This document shows positions 1 through 8,356 of a stretch of 64,000 nt of DNA, piece by piece. The notes under the pieces were generated by a model. That model saw only the letters and a list, made by a program, of their open reading frames with translations. It ran no database searches and was not told the DNA's origin. The stretch covers positions 124,001-188,000 of the forward strand of contig NZ_WQNI01000002.1 of the NCBI RefSeq assembly GCF_010993735.1. The letters run 5' to 3'. Source of the DNA: Chelativorans alearensis. Lineage in GTDB: Bacteria; Pseudomonadota; Alphaproteobacteria; Rhizobiales; Rhizobiaceae. Made by a program: the position numbers and the translations under genes. How positions within the stretch are numbered: position 1 is the first letter of the stretch; each line of letters begins with the position of its first letter.

Positions 1-320
1 GTGATGTGCGAGCGCACGGCGCCGAGCGCTGCTGCCAGAACAGCCATATCATCCGTGAAGCCGAAACCGGCGAGGAAGTCGGGCACCATGTCGAGGGGCA
101 AGACGAAATAAGCGAGTGCGGCGAGCAGGATGCCGCGCACGCGCGGCGGCGTTTCGCGGTCAAGCGCGCAATAGTAGCCGGCGATCACATCTTCCATGAA
201 CGGCACCTGGCGGGCCGCTTTCTTGGCAGTGCGCCAAAATTTACGGCGAACATCCTCTTCGCGGCTGCGCTCGTCGGCGCTGCCGGGAACAAGGATCTCG
301 CCGATTTTCACGTCGTCCAT
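1..320 (-). CDS. DUF1232 (YkvA-like) membrane protein, C-terminus cut by window edge
   Basis: The reverse strand reads about 106 codons from an ATG at 320 and runs off the left edge without a stop. An AAGGAG ribosome site sits just upstream of the ATG. The N-terminal half is charged. The second half has the hydrophobic stretch AALAYFVLPLDMVPDF followed by GFTDDMAVLAAALG, the hallmark of the YkvA/DUF1232 family, whose members carry a short membrane-inserted hairpin. The function of the family is not established. The gene precedes and runs the same way as the pterin dehydratase gene, 67 bp downstream of it, so the two may share a transcript. Confidence 0.8.
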   Translation of the reverse strand, partial: MDDVKIGEILVPGSADERSREEDVRRKFWRTAKKAARQVPFMEDVIAGYYCALDRETPPRVRGILLAALAYFVLPLDMVPDFLAGFGFTDDMAVLAAALGAVRSHI

Positions 321-387
321 GACTGTCGCTCCTTGCCGGGATGATGTGGGAAGGCCGGCGCCCGGATGCAATGCCATATGGGGCCGG

Positions 388-684
388 CTATCGGGCGGCG
401 AAGGCGTTCATCCTCTTCGCCAGCTTGACGTCCAGCTCGGTCAGGCCGCCGGCGTCGTGGGTGGTGAGGATGACGTCGACGGTCTTGTAGACGTTCGACC
501 ACTCGGGATGATGGTCGAGCTTCTCGGCGGCCAGCGCTGCCCGCGTCATGAAGCCGAAGGCTTCGTTGAAATTGGCGAAGACGAAGCGCCGCTTAATGGC
601 CGCGCCGTCGCGCGCGAGGCTCCAGCCTTCGAGTTCCGCCAGTGCCTCTTCCACCTGCTTGTTCCCGAGTTTCTCCCTTGCCAT
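388..684 (-). CDS. phhB: 4a-hydroxytetrahydrobiopterin dehydratase (pterin carbinolamine dehydratase)
   Basis: This 98-residue protein matches the usual 95-110 residue size of PCD/DCoH. The signature [18 protein letters not shown] contains the paired histidines that bind the pterin, and [17 protein letters not shown] completes the core. The enzyme dehydrates 4a-hydroxytetrahydrobiopterin so the cofactor can be recycled after aromatic amino acid hydroxylation. No phenylalanine hydroxylase is in the window. The reading frame stays open far upstream, but the ATG at 684 has a GGAGAGG ribosome site and gives the family length. It is divergent from the phosphatase gene, with only about 30 bp between start codons. 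Confidence 0.93.
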   Translation of the reverse strand: MAREKLGNKQVEEALAELEGWSLARDGAAIKRRFVFANFNEAFGFMTRAALAAEKLDHHPEWSNVYKTVDVILTTHDAGGLTELDVKLAKRMNAFAAR

Positions 685-713
685 GAAACCTCTCCGTGCT
701 ATCGCGTAGTGGC

Positions 714-1256
714 ATGAAGGATAATACACCTCGCGCCGGCGAACAGGCCCGCACAGCCATCCTTTTCGTTTGCCTCGGCAATATTTGCCGTTCGCCGCTG
801 GCGGAAGGCATCTTTCGTGCCGTCGTTTCCGAGCGTGGCCTGGAGCATGCTTTCCATCTCGATTCGGCCGGCACCGGCGCCTGGCACGCGGGCTCGCCGC
901 CGGATCCACGGTCGGTGGCTACCGCGCGCCGCTTCGGCCTCGACATTTCCGGGCAAAGGGCGCGCCAGGTGGAGCCCGAGGATTTTTCCCGCTTCGATAT
1001 CATACTGGCCATGGACCGCGCCAACGTCGGCGCGCTGCGCCAGCGGGCGCCGAAGGAGGCGCATGAGCGCATCCATCTATTCCTCGACTATGCGCTCGGC
1101 AGGCCGGAGGAAATACCGGATCCCTATTACGGCGGGGATGACGGCTTCGCCGCAGTCTACCGCACGATCCGCGAAGCTTCCGATGCGCTGGTGGCGAGGC
1201 TTGCCGAGCGCGACGGCTCCGCCCGCATCAGCGGCCAGGCTTCCTCGACGATATAG
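714..1256 (+). CDS. low molecular weight protein-tyrosine-phosphatase family protein
   Basis: The 180-residue protein has the P-loop CLGNICRS, a CX5R motif with nucleophile Cys20 and Arg26, and the general acid Asp136 in DPYYGG. All catalytic residues of the LMW-PTP fold are present, so activity on phosphotyrosine or a small phosphate ester is likely. The substrate cannot be told. The ATG at 714 is preferred over a GTG at 696 because it places the P-loop near the usual distance from the N-terminus. The last 100 bp are antisense to the end of the convergent thpR gene, and the residues after about 160 look like a family-external tail. Confidence 0.9.
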   Translation: MKDNTPRAGEQARTAILFVCLGNICRSPLAEGIFRAVVSERGLEHAFHLDSAGTGAWHAGSPPDPRSVATARRFGLDISGQRARQVEPEDFSRFDIILAMDRANVGALRQRAPKEAHERIHLFLDYALGRPEEIPDPYYGGDDGFAAVYRTIREASDALVARLAERDGSARISGQASSTI

Positions 1257-1756
1257 GGTCCGCCGCCGACCGAATCGCGCGCCGACATCAGGACGAAACG
1301 CCCGACCCGGAACGGCACCGTAGCGAAATTGCCCCGCGCCGACAGATAGGCAGCGACTTCGTGGGGGCTCGTGCTTTTCAGCCGTGCGAGCGTTACATGC
1401 GGTGTGAACTTGCGCGGATCCGGGGCGAGGCCGAGCCGCTGGCAGATGCGCTCGATTTCGCCTTGCAAGGCATAGAGGTCCGGCGAAGCGGCTACACCCG
1501 CCCATACCGCGTGCGGCTTCTTCTGGCCGAAGGCGCCGACGCCGGAAAGCGTGAGCGAGAAGGCCGGCCGCCGCACCCGGTCGAGGGCGTTGGCGACCTC
1601 GTCGGCCACGTGGCCTTCGACATCGCCGATGAAACGCAGGGTGAGGTGGTAGTTCTCGACATCGACCCACCGGGCTCCCGGCAGGCCGCCGCGCAGAAGC
1701 GAAAGGGACAGCGCCGCATCGCGCGGAATCTCGAGGGCGGTGAAAAGTCGCGGCAT
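1157..1756 (-). CDS. thpR: RNA 2',3'-cyclic phosphodiesterase (LigT/ThpR family)
   Basis: The 199-residue protein carries the two HxTx motifs of the 2H phosphoesterase fold: HLTL at residues 37-40 and HVTL at 120-123. These enzymes open 2',3'-cyclic phosphates on RNA ends, and some show 2'-5' RNA ligase activity in vitro. A GGAGG site lies 8 bases upstream of the ATG. The final ~30 residues, rich in Ser, Ala and Arg, are those encoded opposite the phosphatase gene. They look like a non-conserved extension created where the two genes overlap tail to tail. Confidence 0.9.
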   Translation of the reverse strand: MPRLFTALEIPRDAALSLSLLRGGLPGARWVDVENYHLTLRFIGDVEGHVADEVANALDRVRRPAFSLTLSGVGAFGQKKPHAVWAGVAASPDLYALQGEIERICQRLGLAPDPRKFTPHVTLARLKSTSPHEVAAYLSARGNFATVPFRVGRFVLMSARDSVGGGPYIVEEAWPLMRAEPSRSASLATSASEASRIVR

Positions 1757-1838
1757 GGCAACCTCCTCGAATCTCTATGTCTATCGTCAGCGAATCATCG
1801 ATTGAGCACCGGGGCAAGCGCTTTCTGGCGCCTGCGGC

Positions 1839-2519
1839 TCACATCTTGGGCTTTTCCCCTTCGACGAGGGCCTCGACACGGGGGAGTATGCGCTCCACCA
1901 TCAGGTCCACACCCTTTGCGTTGGGATGCATACCGTCCTCGAGCAGCAGCGAGCCGTTGGCCGCTACGCCGTCAAGGAAGAACGGGACCAGCGGCAGGTC
2001 GTGTTTTTCCGCCAGTCGCGGGTAGATGGCGTTGAACGCCTCTTGGTAGTCCGGCCCCAGATTAGGCGCGGCGTACATGCCGACGAGCAGCACGTCGATG
2101 CCGCGCTGGCGAAGCCGGGTAACGATCTCGTCCAGGTTTTTTTCCGTGGCGGCAGGGGAGAGACCGCGCAGCATGTCGTTGGCGCCGAGCTCCAGGATCA
2201 CAAGGTCCGTACCTTCGGGGACCGACCAGTCGAGCCGTGACAGGCCGCCGCTGGTGGTATCGCCGGAGACGCCGGCATTCGCCACGGTGACGTCGTTGCC
2301 GTTGTCACGCATCGCGGTCTCCAGCTTCTCCGGAAAGGCTTCTCCCGGTGCCAGTTGGTAACCGGCCATCAAACTATCGCCGAAGCCGACGATGTCGAAG
2401 GCCTCGGCCCACGCCGGCCGCGCACCGGGCATCAGCAGAAGGACGAGGATGAGCGCCGATGACATTTTCGTGAGCGACACGATAGCACCGGAAATCTTGT
2501 CCAAAGGTTTGAATAGCAT
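1839..2519 (-). CDS. TesA-like SGNH/GDSL esterase (arylesterase / lysophospholipase), exported
   Basis: The predicted 226-residue protein starts with a hydrophobic signal segment ending near PAWA. It then shows the four SGNH blocks: GFGDSL with nucleophile Ser49, the glycine in NAGVSGDTT, GAND at 112-115, and DGMH with Asp195 and His198. It should hydrolyse acyl esters or lysophospholipids in the periplasm. It is divergent from a YbbA/YbbP-like exporter, the same pairing as tesA-ybbA-ybbP in enterobacteria, which suggests a shared envelope-lipid role. A downstream ATG at 2465 would give a shorter signal peptide, but neither start has a strong ribosome site. Confidence 0.9.
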   Translation of the reverse strand: MLFKPLDKISGAIVSLTKMSSALILVLLLMPGARPAWAEAFDIVGFGDSLMAGYQLAPGEAFPEKLETAMRDNGNDVTVANAGVSGDTTSGGLSRLDWSVPEGTDLVILELGANDMLRGLSPAATEKNLDEIVTRLRQRGIDVLLVGMYAAPNLGPDYQEAFNAIYPRLAEKHDLPLVPFFLDGVAANGSLLLEDGMHPNAKGVDLMVERILPRVEALVEGEKPKM

Positions 2520-2582
2520 GAAACTCAACCCATATCTGCCGAAGCCGCGCCCGCGACATCTCTCATATAGGACGCCCCGCCC

Positions 2583-3281
2583 GTGACCAAACCCGTCATC
2601 GATCTGGATAACGTTTCCCTGACGCTCGGTGAGGGTGCATCCTCCGTCCACGTGCTCAAGGGCGTCAGCCTGGCAGTCGAACATGGCCAATCCACGGCCA
2701 TTGTCGGCCCTTCCGGCTCCGGCAAGTCGACATTGCTGATGGTGATCGCCGGGCTGGAGAAGGTGGACAGCGGCACGGTGCGCGTTGCCGACCGGACGCT
2801 CAACGGCTTGAGCGAGGATGCGGTTGCAGCCTTCCGCGGCCGCACCATCGGCATCGTCTTCCAGTCTTTTCACCTCATCCCCAACATGACGGCGCTGGAG
2901 AACGTCGCCGTCCCGCTGGAACTCGCCGGCCATGACGATCCCTTCGGTCTCGCCGAGAAGGAGCTTGAAGCGGTGGGGCTGAAGGACCGTTTGACCCACT
3001 ATCCGGGCGAGCTTTCCGGCGGTGAGCAACAGCGCGTGGCGATTGCCCGCGCGCTGGCGCCGGAGCCGGCCATCATGATTGCAGATGAGCCCACGGGCAA
3101 TCTTGACCAGGCGACGGGGCGGCAGATCGTCGATCTGTTGTTCGAGACGGCGCGCGAGCGCGGCACGACACTGGCACTGGTGACCCACGATCCCGCACTC
3201 GCCGCGCGCTGCGACCGGCAGGTGGCGATGCGCTCCGGCCGGATCGAGGAGGCCGCGCCCGAACCCGCTTCGGCCGGCTGA
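2583..3281 (+). CDS. ABC transporter ATP-binding protein, YbbA/LolD type
   Basis: The 232-residue ATPase has a Walker A motif GPSGSGKST (residues 42-50), a Q-loop in VFQSFHLIPNM, the signature LSGGEQQRVAIARAL and a Walker B IMIADEPTG. The LSGGEQQR signature and the length are typical of the LolD/MacB group, which pairs with FtsX-like permeases. The start codon is GTG. The permease gene begins 9 bp after the stop, so the two form one unit. Given the neighbouring TesA-like esterase, a YbbA-like role in envelope lipid or toxic fatty-acid handling is inferred. Confidence 0.93.
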   Translation: MTKPVIDLDNVSLTLGEGASSVHVLKGVSLAVEHGQSTAIVGPSGSGKSTLLMVIAGLEKVDSGTVRVADRTLNGLSEDAVAAFRGRTIGIVFQSFHLIPNMTALENVAVPLELAGHDDPFGLAEKELEAVGLKDRLTHYPGELSGGEQQRVAIARALAPEPAIMIADEPTGNLDQATGRQIVDLLFETARERGTTLALVTHDPALAARCDRQVAMRSGRIEEAAPEPASAG

Positions 3282-3290
3282 GGCGCCCCC

Positions 3291-5906
3291 ATGTTTCGCT
3301 CCGACGCCACGGCCATCGACGGGAAAACGGACAGCCTCTCCGCCGGGCGCGCCGAGAGGCGTGGCGGGGCCGGGCCTCAACTGGCGATGCGCTTCGCCCT
3401 GCGCGAGATGCGCGGTGGGCTTTCCGGCTTTTTCATCTTTCTTGCCTGTATTGCGCTGGGAGTGGCGGCTATCGGCGGGGTAAACTCCGTCGCTCGCGCC
3501 ATCAGCGCGGGTGTCGCCTCGCAGGGCCAGGAATTGCTCGGCGCCGACATCCGCTTCGAGCTCAACCAGCGCCGCGTCGACGCGGCCGAACACGCCTGGC
3601 TGGCGGGTCTCGGGCGGCTTGCCGAAAGCGCCAATATGCGCTCCATGGCCCGTCTTACCGATGGTTCCGATCAGGCGCTGGTCGAGGTGAAGGCGGTGGA
3701 CGAGGCCTATCCGCTCTACGGGGCGCTTGTCACCGAGCCAGCACTTTCCCACGATGCGCTCTTCGGCCTCGCGGATGGCGCCTACGGCGCGGCCGCGCCT
3801 TCGCTTCTTTTCGACCGGCTGGGGCTTTCCATCGGTGACCGGCTGATGCTCGGCGGGCAGGCGTTCGAGCTGCGCGCCGAGCTTGTCACCGAGCCGGATG
3901 CCGTTTCCGATGGCTTCGGCTTCGCTCCACGCCTGATGGTCTCGCTGGAGGGGCTCGGTGCCGCCGGTCTCGTGCAGCCCGGCAGCCTGGTGGAGCACGC
4001 CTACAAGCTGCGCCTTGACGGCAATCCCGGCAATGCGGAGTTGCGCGCCCTGCGCGAGGAGGCGAGCGAGCGCTTCCCCGAGGCGGGGTGGAGCGTCCGT
4101 ACGCGGCTTAACGCTGCCCCGTCGCTGTCGGCCAATGTCGAGCGCTTCTCACAGTTCCTCACCCTTGTCGGGCTGACCGCGCTGGTGGTCGGGGGCGTCG
4201 GCGTGGCCAACGCGGTGCGCGCCTATCTCGACGGAAAACGCGCCGTCATCGCTACCTTCAAGAGCCTCGGCGCGTCGGGCGGCTTCGTTTTCTCGGTTTA
4301 TCTCATGCAGGTCCTCATCATCGCCCTGATGGGGATCGGCGCCGGCCTGGTGCTCGCCGCGCTGATGCCTTTTGCGGCGGGTGCTGCGCTTGCCTCGGTC
4401 CTGCCGGTGCCGAGCGAGGGCGGCATCTATCCTTCCGCGCTCGGGCTTGCCGCGCTGTTCGGCGTGCTGACGACGCTTGCCTTTGCACTGCTGCCGCTCG
4501 GCCGGGCGCGCGACGTGCCGGCGACGGCGCTGTTCCGCGAGATGGGGATCGACGCCAAGGGCTGGCCGCGTCTCTTCTACGTGGTGCTGGCAGTTGCTAT
4601 CGCTGCGATACTTGCCCTTCTCGCCATCCTTTATTCCGAGGAGCGGCGCATCGCCGCGATTTTCGTCGCCGCCGCCATTGCCGCCTTCCTGGTGCTGCGC
4701 GGCGTGGGCTGGGCGGTGCAGGCCGTCGCCCGCCGCGCCCCACGCGTGCGCTCGACCGCCCTCAGGCTTGCTGTCGGCAATATCCATCGTCCCGGTGCGC
4801 TGACGCCGTCGGTCGTGCTGGCGCTCGGCCTCGGCCTCACCCTCATCGCCACCCTTACGCTGATCGACGGCAATCTGAGGCGGCAGATCGCCGGCAACCT
4901 GCCGGAGGTGGCGCCGAACTTTTTCTTCGTCGATATCCAGGCGGACCAGGTGGAGGATTTCGCTTCGCTGGTCGAGGCGCAGGCGCCGGACGGCAAGCTC
5001 ATCCGCGTGCCGATGCTGCGCGGGCGCATCATCGCGCTCAACGACGTCAGTGTGCGCGACATCGAGGTGCCGCCGGAAGGCGGCTGGGTGCTTCGCGGCG
5101 ACCGCGGCATCACCTACTCCGACAACAAGCCGGAAAACGCCACGCTGACGCAGGGCGAATGGTGGCCGGCCGGCTATGAAGGAGAGCCGCTCGTCTCGTT
5201 CACCGCGGAGGAGGGCGCCGCGCTCGGCCTGCGGCTCGGCGACACCCTGACGGTGAATGTGCTCGGCCGCAATGTCACCGCGCGCATTGCCAGCTTCCGC
5301 CAGGTGGAGTGGGAGACGCTGGCCATGAACTTCGTCATGGTCTTCTCTCCCAACACCTTTACGGGCGCGCCCCACGCCTGGCTGGCGACGCTGACCGACG
5401 CCAGCGCCACGAGTGCCGACGAATCGCGCCTTCTGAACGCCGTCACGCGCAGCTTTCCCACCATCACCACTGTTCGCGTGAAGGATGCGCTTGACGTTGT
5501 GAACCGGCTCGTCGGGCAACTTGCCACCGCCATAAGGGCGGCGGCGGCGGTGGCGCTCATCGCTTCGGTGCTCGTTCTCTCCGGAGCACTCGCGGCGGGC
5601 AACCGCGCCCGCGTGCACGACGCTGTGGTTCTGAAGACGCTGGGGGCGACGCGGCGTACGCTGATTGCCGCCTTCGCGCTGGAATACCTCCTGATCGGCC
5701 TTGCCACAGCACTCTTCGCGCTGGCCGCCGGCGGTGTGGCGGCCTGGTATGTGGTGACCCGCATCATGACGCTTCCCTGGAGCTTCCTGCCAGAGGTGGC
5801 GTTGTCGACCGTCGTCATTGCCTTGGTGTTGACGGTTGGCTTCGGGCTCGTCGGCACATGGCGCGTGCTCGGCCACAAGGCTGCGCCGGTGTTGCGGAAC
5901 CTGTGA
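3291..5906 (+). CDS. FtsX-like ABC permease, YbbP type
   Basis: This 871-residue membrane protein has a first membrane helix near residues 40-65, a large extracytoplasmic domain, and a block of helices around residues 285-520. A second extracytoplasmic domain follows, then three C-terminal helices after about residue 755. The duplicated FtsX arrangement and length match YbbP-type permeases. Phrases such as VVGGVGVANAVRAYLDGKR and VLKTLGATRRTL are FtsX-domain hallmarks. It is co-transcribed with the ATPase just upstream and presumably moves lipophilic substrates or remodels the envelope; the substrate is unknown. Confidence 0.9.
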   Translation: MFRSDATAIDGKTDSLSAGRAERRGGAGPQLAMRFALREMRGGLSGFFIFLACIALGVAAIGGVNSVARAISAGVASQGQELLGADIRFELNQRRVDAAEHAWLAGLGRLAESANMRSMARLTDGSDQALVEVKAVDEAYPLYGALVTEPALSHDALFGLADGAYGAAAPSLLFDRLGLSIGDRLMLGGQAFELRAELVTEPDAVSDGFGFAPRLMVSLEGLGAAGLVQPGSLVEHAYKLRLDGNPGNAELRALREEASERFPEAGWSVRTRLNAAPSLSANVERFSQFLTLVGLTALVVGGVGVANAVRAYLDGKRAVIATFKSLGASGGFVFSVYLMQVLIIALMGIGAGLVLAALMPFAAGAALASVLPVPSEGGIYPSALGLAALFGVLTTLAFALLPLGRARDVPATALFREMGIDAKGWPRLFYVVLAVAIAAILALLAILYSEERRIAAIFVAAAIAAFLVLRGVGWAVQAVARRAPRVRSTALRLAVGNIHRPGALTPSVVLALGLGLTLIATLTLIDGNLRRQIAGNLPEVAPNFFFVDIQADQVEDFASLVEAQAPDGKLIRVPMLRGRIIALNDVSVRDIEVPPEGGWVLRGDRGITYSDNKPENATLTQGEWWPAGYEGEPLVSFTAEEGAALGLRLGDTLTVNVLGRNVTARIASFRQVEWETLAMNFVMVFSPNTFTGAPHAWLATLTDASATSADESRLLNAVTRSFPTITTVRVKDALDVVNRLVGQLATAIRAAAAVALIASVLVLSGALAAGNRARVHDAVVLKTLGATRRTLIAAFALEYLLIGLATALFALAAGGVAAWYVVTRIMTLPWSFLPEVALSTVVIALVLTVGFGLVGTWRVLGHKAAPVLRNL

Positions 5907-5922
5907 GATAGAAAGGGGTCGG

Positions 5923-5956
5923 CCTTCTGCAGCGTGCGCTTTTCCGCTGCTGAAGG
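5923..5956 (+). terminator. possible terminator of the ABC transporter operon
   Basis: A 12-bp imperfect stem (CCTTCTGCAGCG against CGCTGCTGAAGG) starts 17 bp after the permease stop and is followed by a loosely T-rich stretch (TCTTGCTCTTG). There is no clean T-run, so it is a weak candidate. Confidence 0.35.
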
Positions 5957-6071
5957 TCTTGCTCTTGTCGCGAACAGACATCATATTTGAACGACGCATG
6001 CTGGACTCCCGCCAGCGGCGAGCGGCTGTGTGGCCGACACCCGACGGGAGAGTAGCGAGAAAGAGGAAACA

Positions 6072-6803
6072 ATGGCTGACCTTCGCAATTACCAGGCCCG
6101 CGTGGCGACCGGCGCACGCGCGGACGCGGCCATCGACGAGGGCCTGCGCGCCTATATGATCCGGGTTTACAACCTCATGGCTCTCGGGCTGGGCATCACC
6201 GGTCTTGCGGCATGGGGCACCGCACAAATGGCGATGACGAACCCGGCGTTCGCACAGGTGATGTATGGAAGTCCGCTGCGCTGGGTGGTCATGCTCGCTC
6301 CGCTAGGCCTCGTTTTCTTCCTGAGTGCGCGCATCCACAAGATGAGCGTATCTGCGGCACAGACGAGCTTCTGGGTCTTCGCGGCCCTCATGGGCCTTTC
6401 GTTGTCATCGATCTTCCTCGTCTTCACCGGCGAGAGCATCGTGCGGACTTTCTTCATCACGGCCGCCTCCTTCGGCGCGCTGTCGCTGTGGGGCTACACG
6501 ACGAAGCGTGATCTTTCCGGCATGGGCTCCTTCCTCTTCATGGGGCTCGTCGGCATCATCATCGCCATGATCGTCAATATCTTCTTGGCATCTTCGGCAC
6601 TGCAGTTCGCCATCTCGGTGATCGGCGTGCTGATCTTTGCGGGTCTGACGGCCTACGACACGCAGCAGATCAAGGAAATGTATTACGAGGGCGACGACCA
6701 GCTTGTGGCCGGCCGCAAGGCCATCATGGGCGCGCTCAGGCTCTACCTCGATTTCATCAACCTGTTCATGTTCCTGCTGCAGTTCCTCGGCAATCGCGAG
6801 TAA
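6072..6803 (+). CDS. Bax inhibitor-1 / YccA family membrane protein
   Basis: The 243-residue protein has a soluble N-terminus (MADLRNYQARVATGAR) and seven hydrophobic helices, with the family motif GLTAYDTQQIK near the C-terminus. In YccA the family is linked to FtsH modulation; in general it forms calcium-leak or stress-related membrane proteins. The ATG at 6072 follows GAGGAAAC and gives the standard length. The gene appears to be a single transcription unit, closed by a strong terminator 24 bp downstream. Confidence 0.93.
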   Translation: MADLRNYQARVATGARADAAIDEGLRAYMIRVYNLMALGLGITGLAAWGTAQMAMTNPAFAQVMYGSPLRWVVMLAPLGLVFFLSARIHKMSVSAAQTSFWVFAALMGLSLSSIFLVFTGESIVRTFFITAASFGALSLWGYTTKRDLSGMGSFLFMGLVGIIIAMIVNIFLASSALQFAISVIGVLIFAGLTAYDTQQIKEMYYEGDDQLVAGRKAIMGALRLYLDFINLFMFLLQFLGNRE

Positions 6804-6826
6804 CGGATAGAACTGGAACGATCAAG

Positions 6827-6857
6827 AAAAGGCGGCTTTCGAGCCGCCTTTTCTTTT
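6827..6857 (+). terminator. rho-independent terminator after the Bax inhibitor gene
   Basis: A perfect 11-bp stem (AAAAGGCGGCT and AGCCGCCTTTT) closes a TTCG tetraloop and runs into TTTTCTTTT. It ends 16 bp before the next gene. Confidence 0.92.
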
Positions 6858-6872
6858 GCCCGGTATCCTGCC

Positions 6873-7475
6873 ATGAAGATGGAAACCACACCGAACGAAC
6901 CGCCGATGACCGCTATCACCATTCGCCCTTCGGTATCCGCCGACATTCCCGCCATCACACAGATCTACGCCCACGCCGTTGAAAGCGGCACGGCGAGCTA
7001 CGAGCTGGAGCCGCCGGGAGAGGAGGAGATGGCCTCGCGGCACGAGGCGCTGGTCTCCCGCGGCTATCCCTATCTGGTGGCAGAGGTGGAAGGACGGGTG
7101 CTCGGCTATGCCTATGCCGGGCCGTTTCGTCCGCGCCGCGCCTATCGCTTCATGGTCGAGGATTCCGTCTATATCGCGCCGCAGGCACAGGGACGCGGCA
7201 TCGGCCGGCAGTTGGTAAAGGCGCTGATCGAGGAATGCCGGAAACTGGGTTTCAGGCAGATTGCCGCCGTCATCGGCGACGGCTCACCGGAGAGCGCATC
7301 CGTACGGCTGCATGAGGCCCTTGGCTTCCGCCATGCCGGCGTTCTGGAAGGCAGCGGCTACAAACATGGCCGCTGGCTGGACACAGTCTTCATGCAGCTC
7401 GAACTCAACGGCGGCGCGACAAGACCGCCGGATGCTGAATCTCTACCCGAGAGGCTGTTCCGAGAAGGGCGTTAG
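6873..7475 (+). CDS. GNAT acetyltransferase, phosphinothricin acetyltransferase-like
   Basis: The 200-residue protein matches the PAT/Bar branch of GNAT. It has an N-terminal ITIRPSVSADIPAITQIYAHAVESGTASYE, a central motif A (VYIAPQAQGRGIGRQLV, acetyl-CoA loop QGRGIG) and ASVRLHEALGFRHAGVLEGSGYKHGRWLDT. Relatives acetylate phosphinothricin, methionine sulfone or similar amines; the real substrate here is not clear. Starts at 6873, 6879 or 6906 are possible. The C-terminal ~25 residues are low-similarity tail, and the stop codon abuts a RIME-like repeat. Confidence 0.88.
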   Translation: MKMETTPNEPPMTAITIRPSVSADIPAITQIYAHAVESGTASYELEPPGEEEMASRHEALVSRGYPYLVAEVEGRVLGYAYAGPFRPRRAYRFMVEDSVYIAPQAQGRGIGRQLVKALIEECRKLGFRQIAAVIGDGSPESASVRLHEALGFRHAGVLEGSGYKHGRWLDTVFMQLELNGGATRPPDAESLPERLFREGR

Positions 7476-7570
7476 ATCGCATCATCGATTCCGTGAAACG
7501 ATGATCCGATCAACCTTGGCTGGCCGCATTCCGGAGGGAAGCCGGTTTCCACTTTTCCTGGAATTGCTCC
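7475..7570 (+). repeat. RIME-like intergenic palindromic repeat, copy 1
   Basis: An inverted repeat (ATCATCG, 11-base loop, CGATGAT) is followed about 25 bp later by GGAGGGAAGCCGGTTTCCAC and TTTTCCTGGAATTGCTC. The same two-part pattern recurs at 10101-10200 (inverted), 41741-41837 and 46663-46764. It resembles the interspersed mosaic elements common between rhizobial genes. Confidence 0.8.
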
Positions 7571-7579
7571 AGGTATCGC

Positions 7580-7966
7580 TCACGCCCGCACGAGTTTGAG
7601 CTTGCGGTCGAACACCGTCAGCACTCGGCTCAACTCATGTCCGCGTTTCAGAATGGCGCCGGTGGTGGCGATGACACTGTAGGCACCCTGTTTGCGGGCG
7701 AGTTTGGGTGTTTTGACGATCTGGAACAGCGGCACCTCGCTGGTGCGGCGGAAGACGGAGAATACCGCTCTGTCTCTCAGGTGGTCGATGGCGTAATCAC
7801 GCCACTCGCCGGTGGCCACCATCTGCCCGTAGAGGCGCAGTATCTGGTCCAGCTCGCGACGCTCGAAGGTCACCGGCAGTTCAAGCCGTGCCCGCCGCGC
7901 CTCGCTGAGCCGGACGAGAACTCCGGAATCGTCGCCGTCCTCCCCGGCGCTTGCAAAGTCAGTCAT
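7580..7966 (-). CDS. DUF2794 domain protein
   Basis: The 128-residue soluble protein has the arrangement typical of the alphaproteobacterial DUF2794 family. An acidic head precedes VTFERRELDQILRLYGQMVATGEWRDYAIDH, then SVFRRTSEVPLFQIVK, and the C-terminus is YSVIATTGAILKRGHELSRVL with a basic tail. Family function is unknown. It has no signal peptide or membrane segment and stands alone between the repeat and a non-coding gap. Confidence 0.88.
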   Translation of the reverse strand: MTDFASAGEDGDDSGVLVRLSEARRARLELPVTFERRELDQILRLYGQMVATGEWRDYAIDHLRDRAVFSVFRRTSEVPLFQIVKTPKLARKQGAYSVIATTGAILKRGHELSRVLTVFDRKLKLVRA

Positions 7967-8356
7967 GTTCAGTTCGCACCCTCATGACGGTTTATGACAA
8001 GAAAGTTGGCGCGCCGCGCCGGGAAATGCAACCCCGTTTGCCCGGGATGGTGCGCCATCTTTCTTTCACGAACACAAAACGCCCTGTCGGATTTGGTGAT
8101 CGTCTGCCTTATTCTCGCCGTCTTCTTTCCAAGCTCCCGCCTGATTTTGAAGCCAGCATTCCTGTGTTGCCTGAGACGGTTCGATCCGGAGGCGGCGCCG
8201 TACCCCAAGCCCCCCCGCCCACGGTGTCGTAGCCGGATCGAACCAACTCTGGTGCTCTTGCGCCAATCTCGCAAAGGCAACGATCCCGAACTGGATCAGC
8301 GCCGGTACAGGCTAGCGCCGTACCGGCGTTTTTTCCTTGCAGGAACGTGTGGGCGA
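7967..8356. other. 390-bp intergenic gap holding an unassigned terminator and an inverted repeat
   Basis: No convincing protein gene is visible on either strand. The gap contains a perfect 12-bp inverted repeat, GGTTCGATCCGG at 8178-8189 and CCGGATCGAACC at 8233-8244, separated by 43 bp. A strong plus-strand terminator lies at 8300-8334. Both flanking genes are on the minus strand, so the terminator must end a transcript that starts inside the gap: a small RNA or a very short gene. Confidence 0.6.
8300..8334 (+). terminator. strong rho-independent terminator with no annotated upstream gene
   Basis: The perfect 9-bp stem CGCCGGTAC / GTACCGGCG is followed directly by TTTTTT on the plus strand. 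On the minus strand the run would precede the stem, so it works only for plus-strand transcripts, and no plus-strand gene lies upstream until 7475. Confidence 0.85.

Noticed and set aside
1839-3998. A very long minus-strand frame (about 720 codons) covering the ABC transporter genes
   Set aside because: Only its last 226 codons match a family (TesA-like esterase). The rest is the antisense of the ABC ATPase and permease, a common effect of high GC content.
7967-8356. tRNA-like T-arm wording GGTTCGATCC
   Set aside because: No acceptor, D or anticodon arm can be folded around it; the match is part of the inverted repeat.
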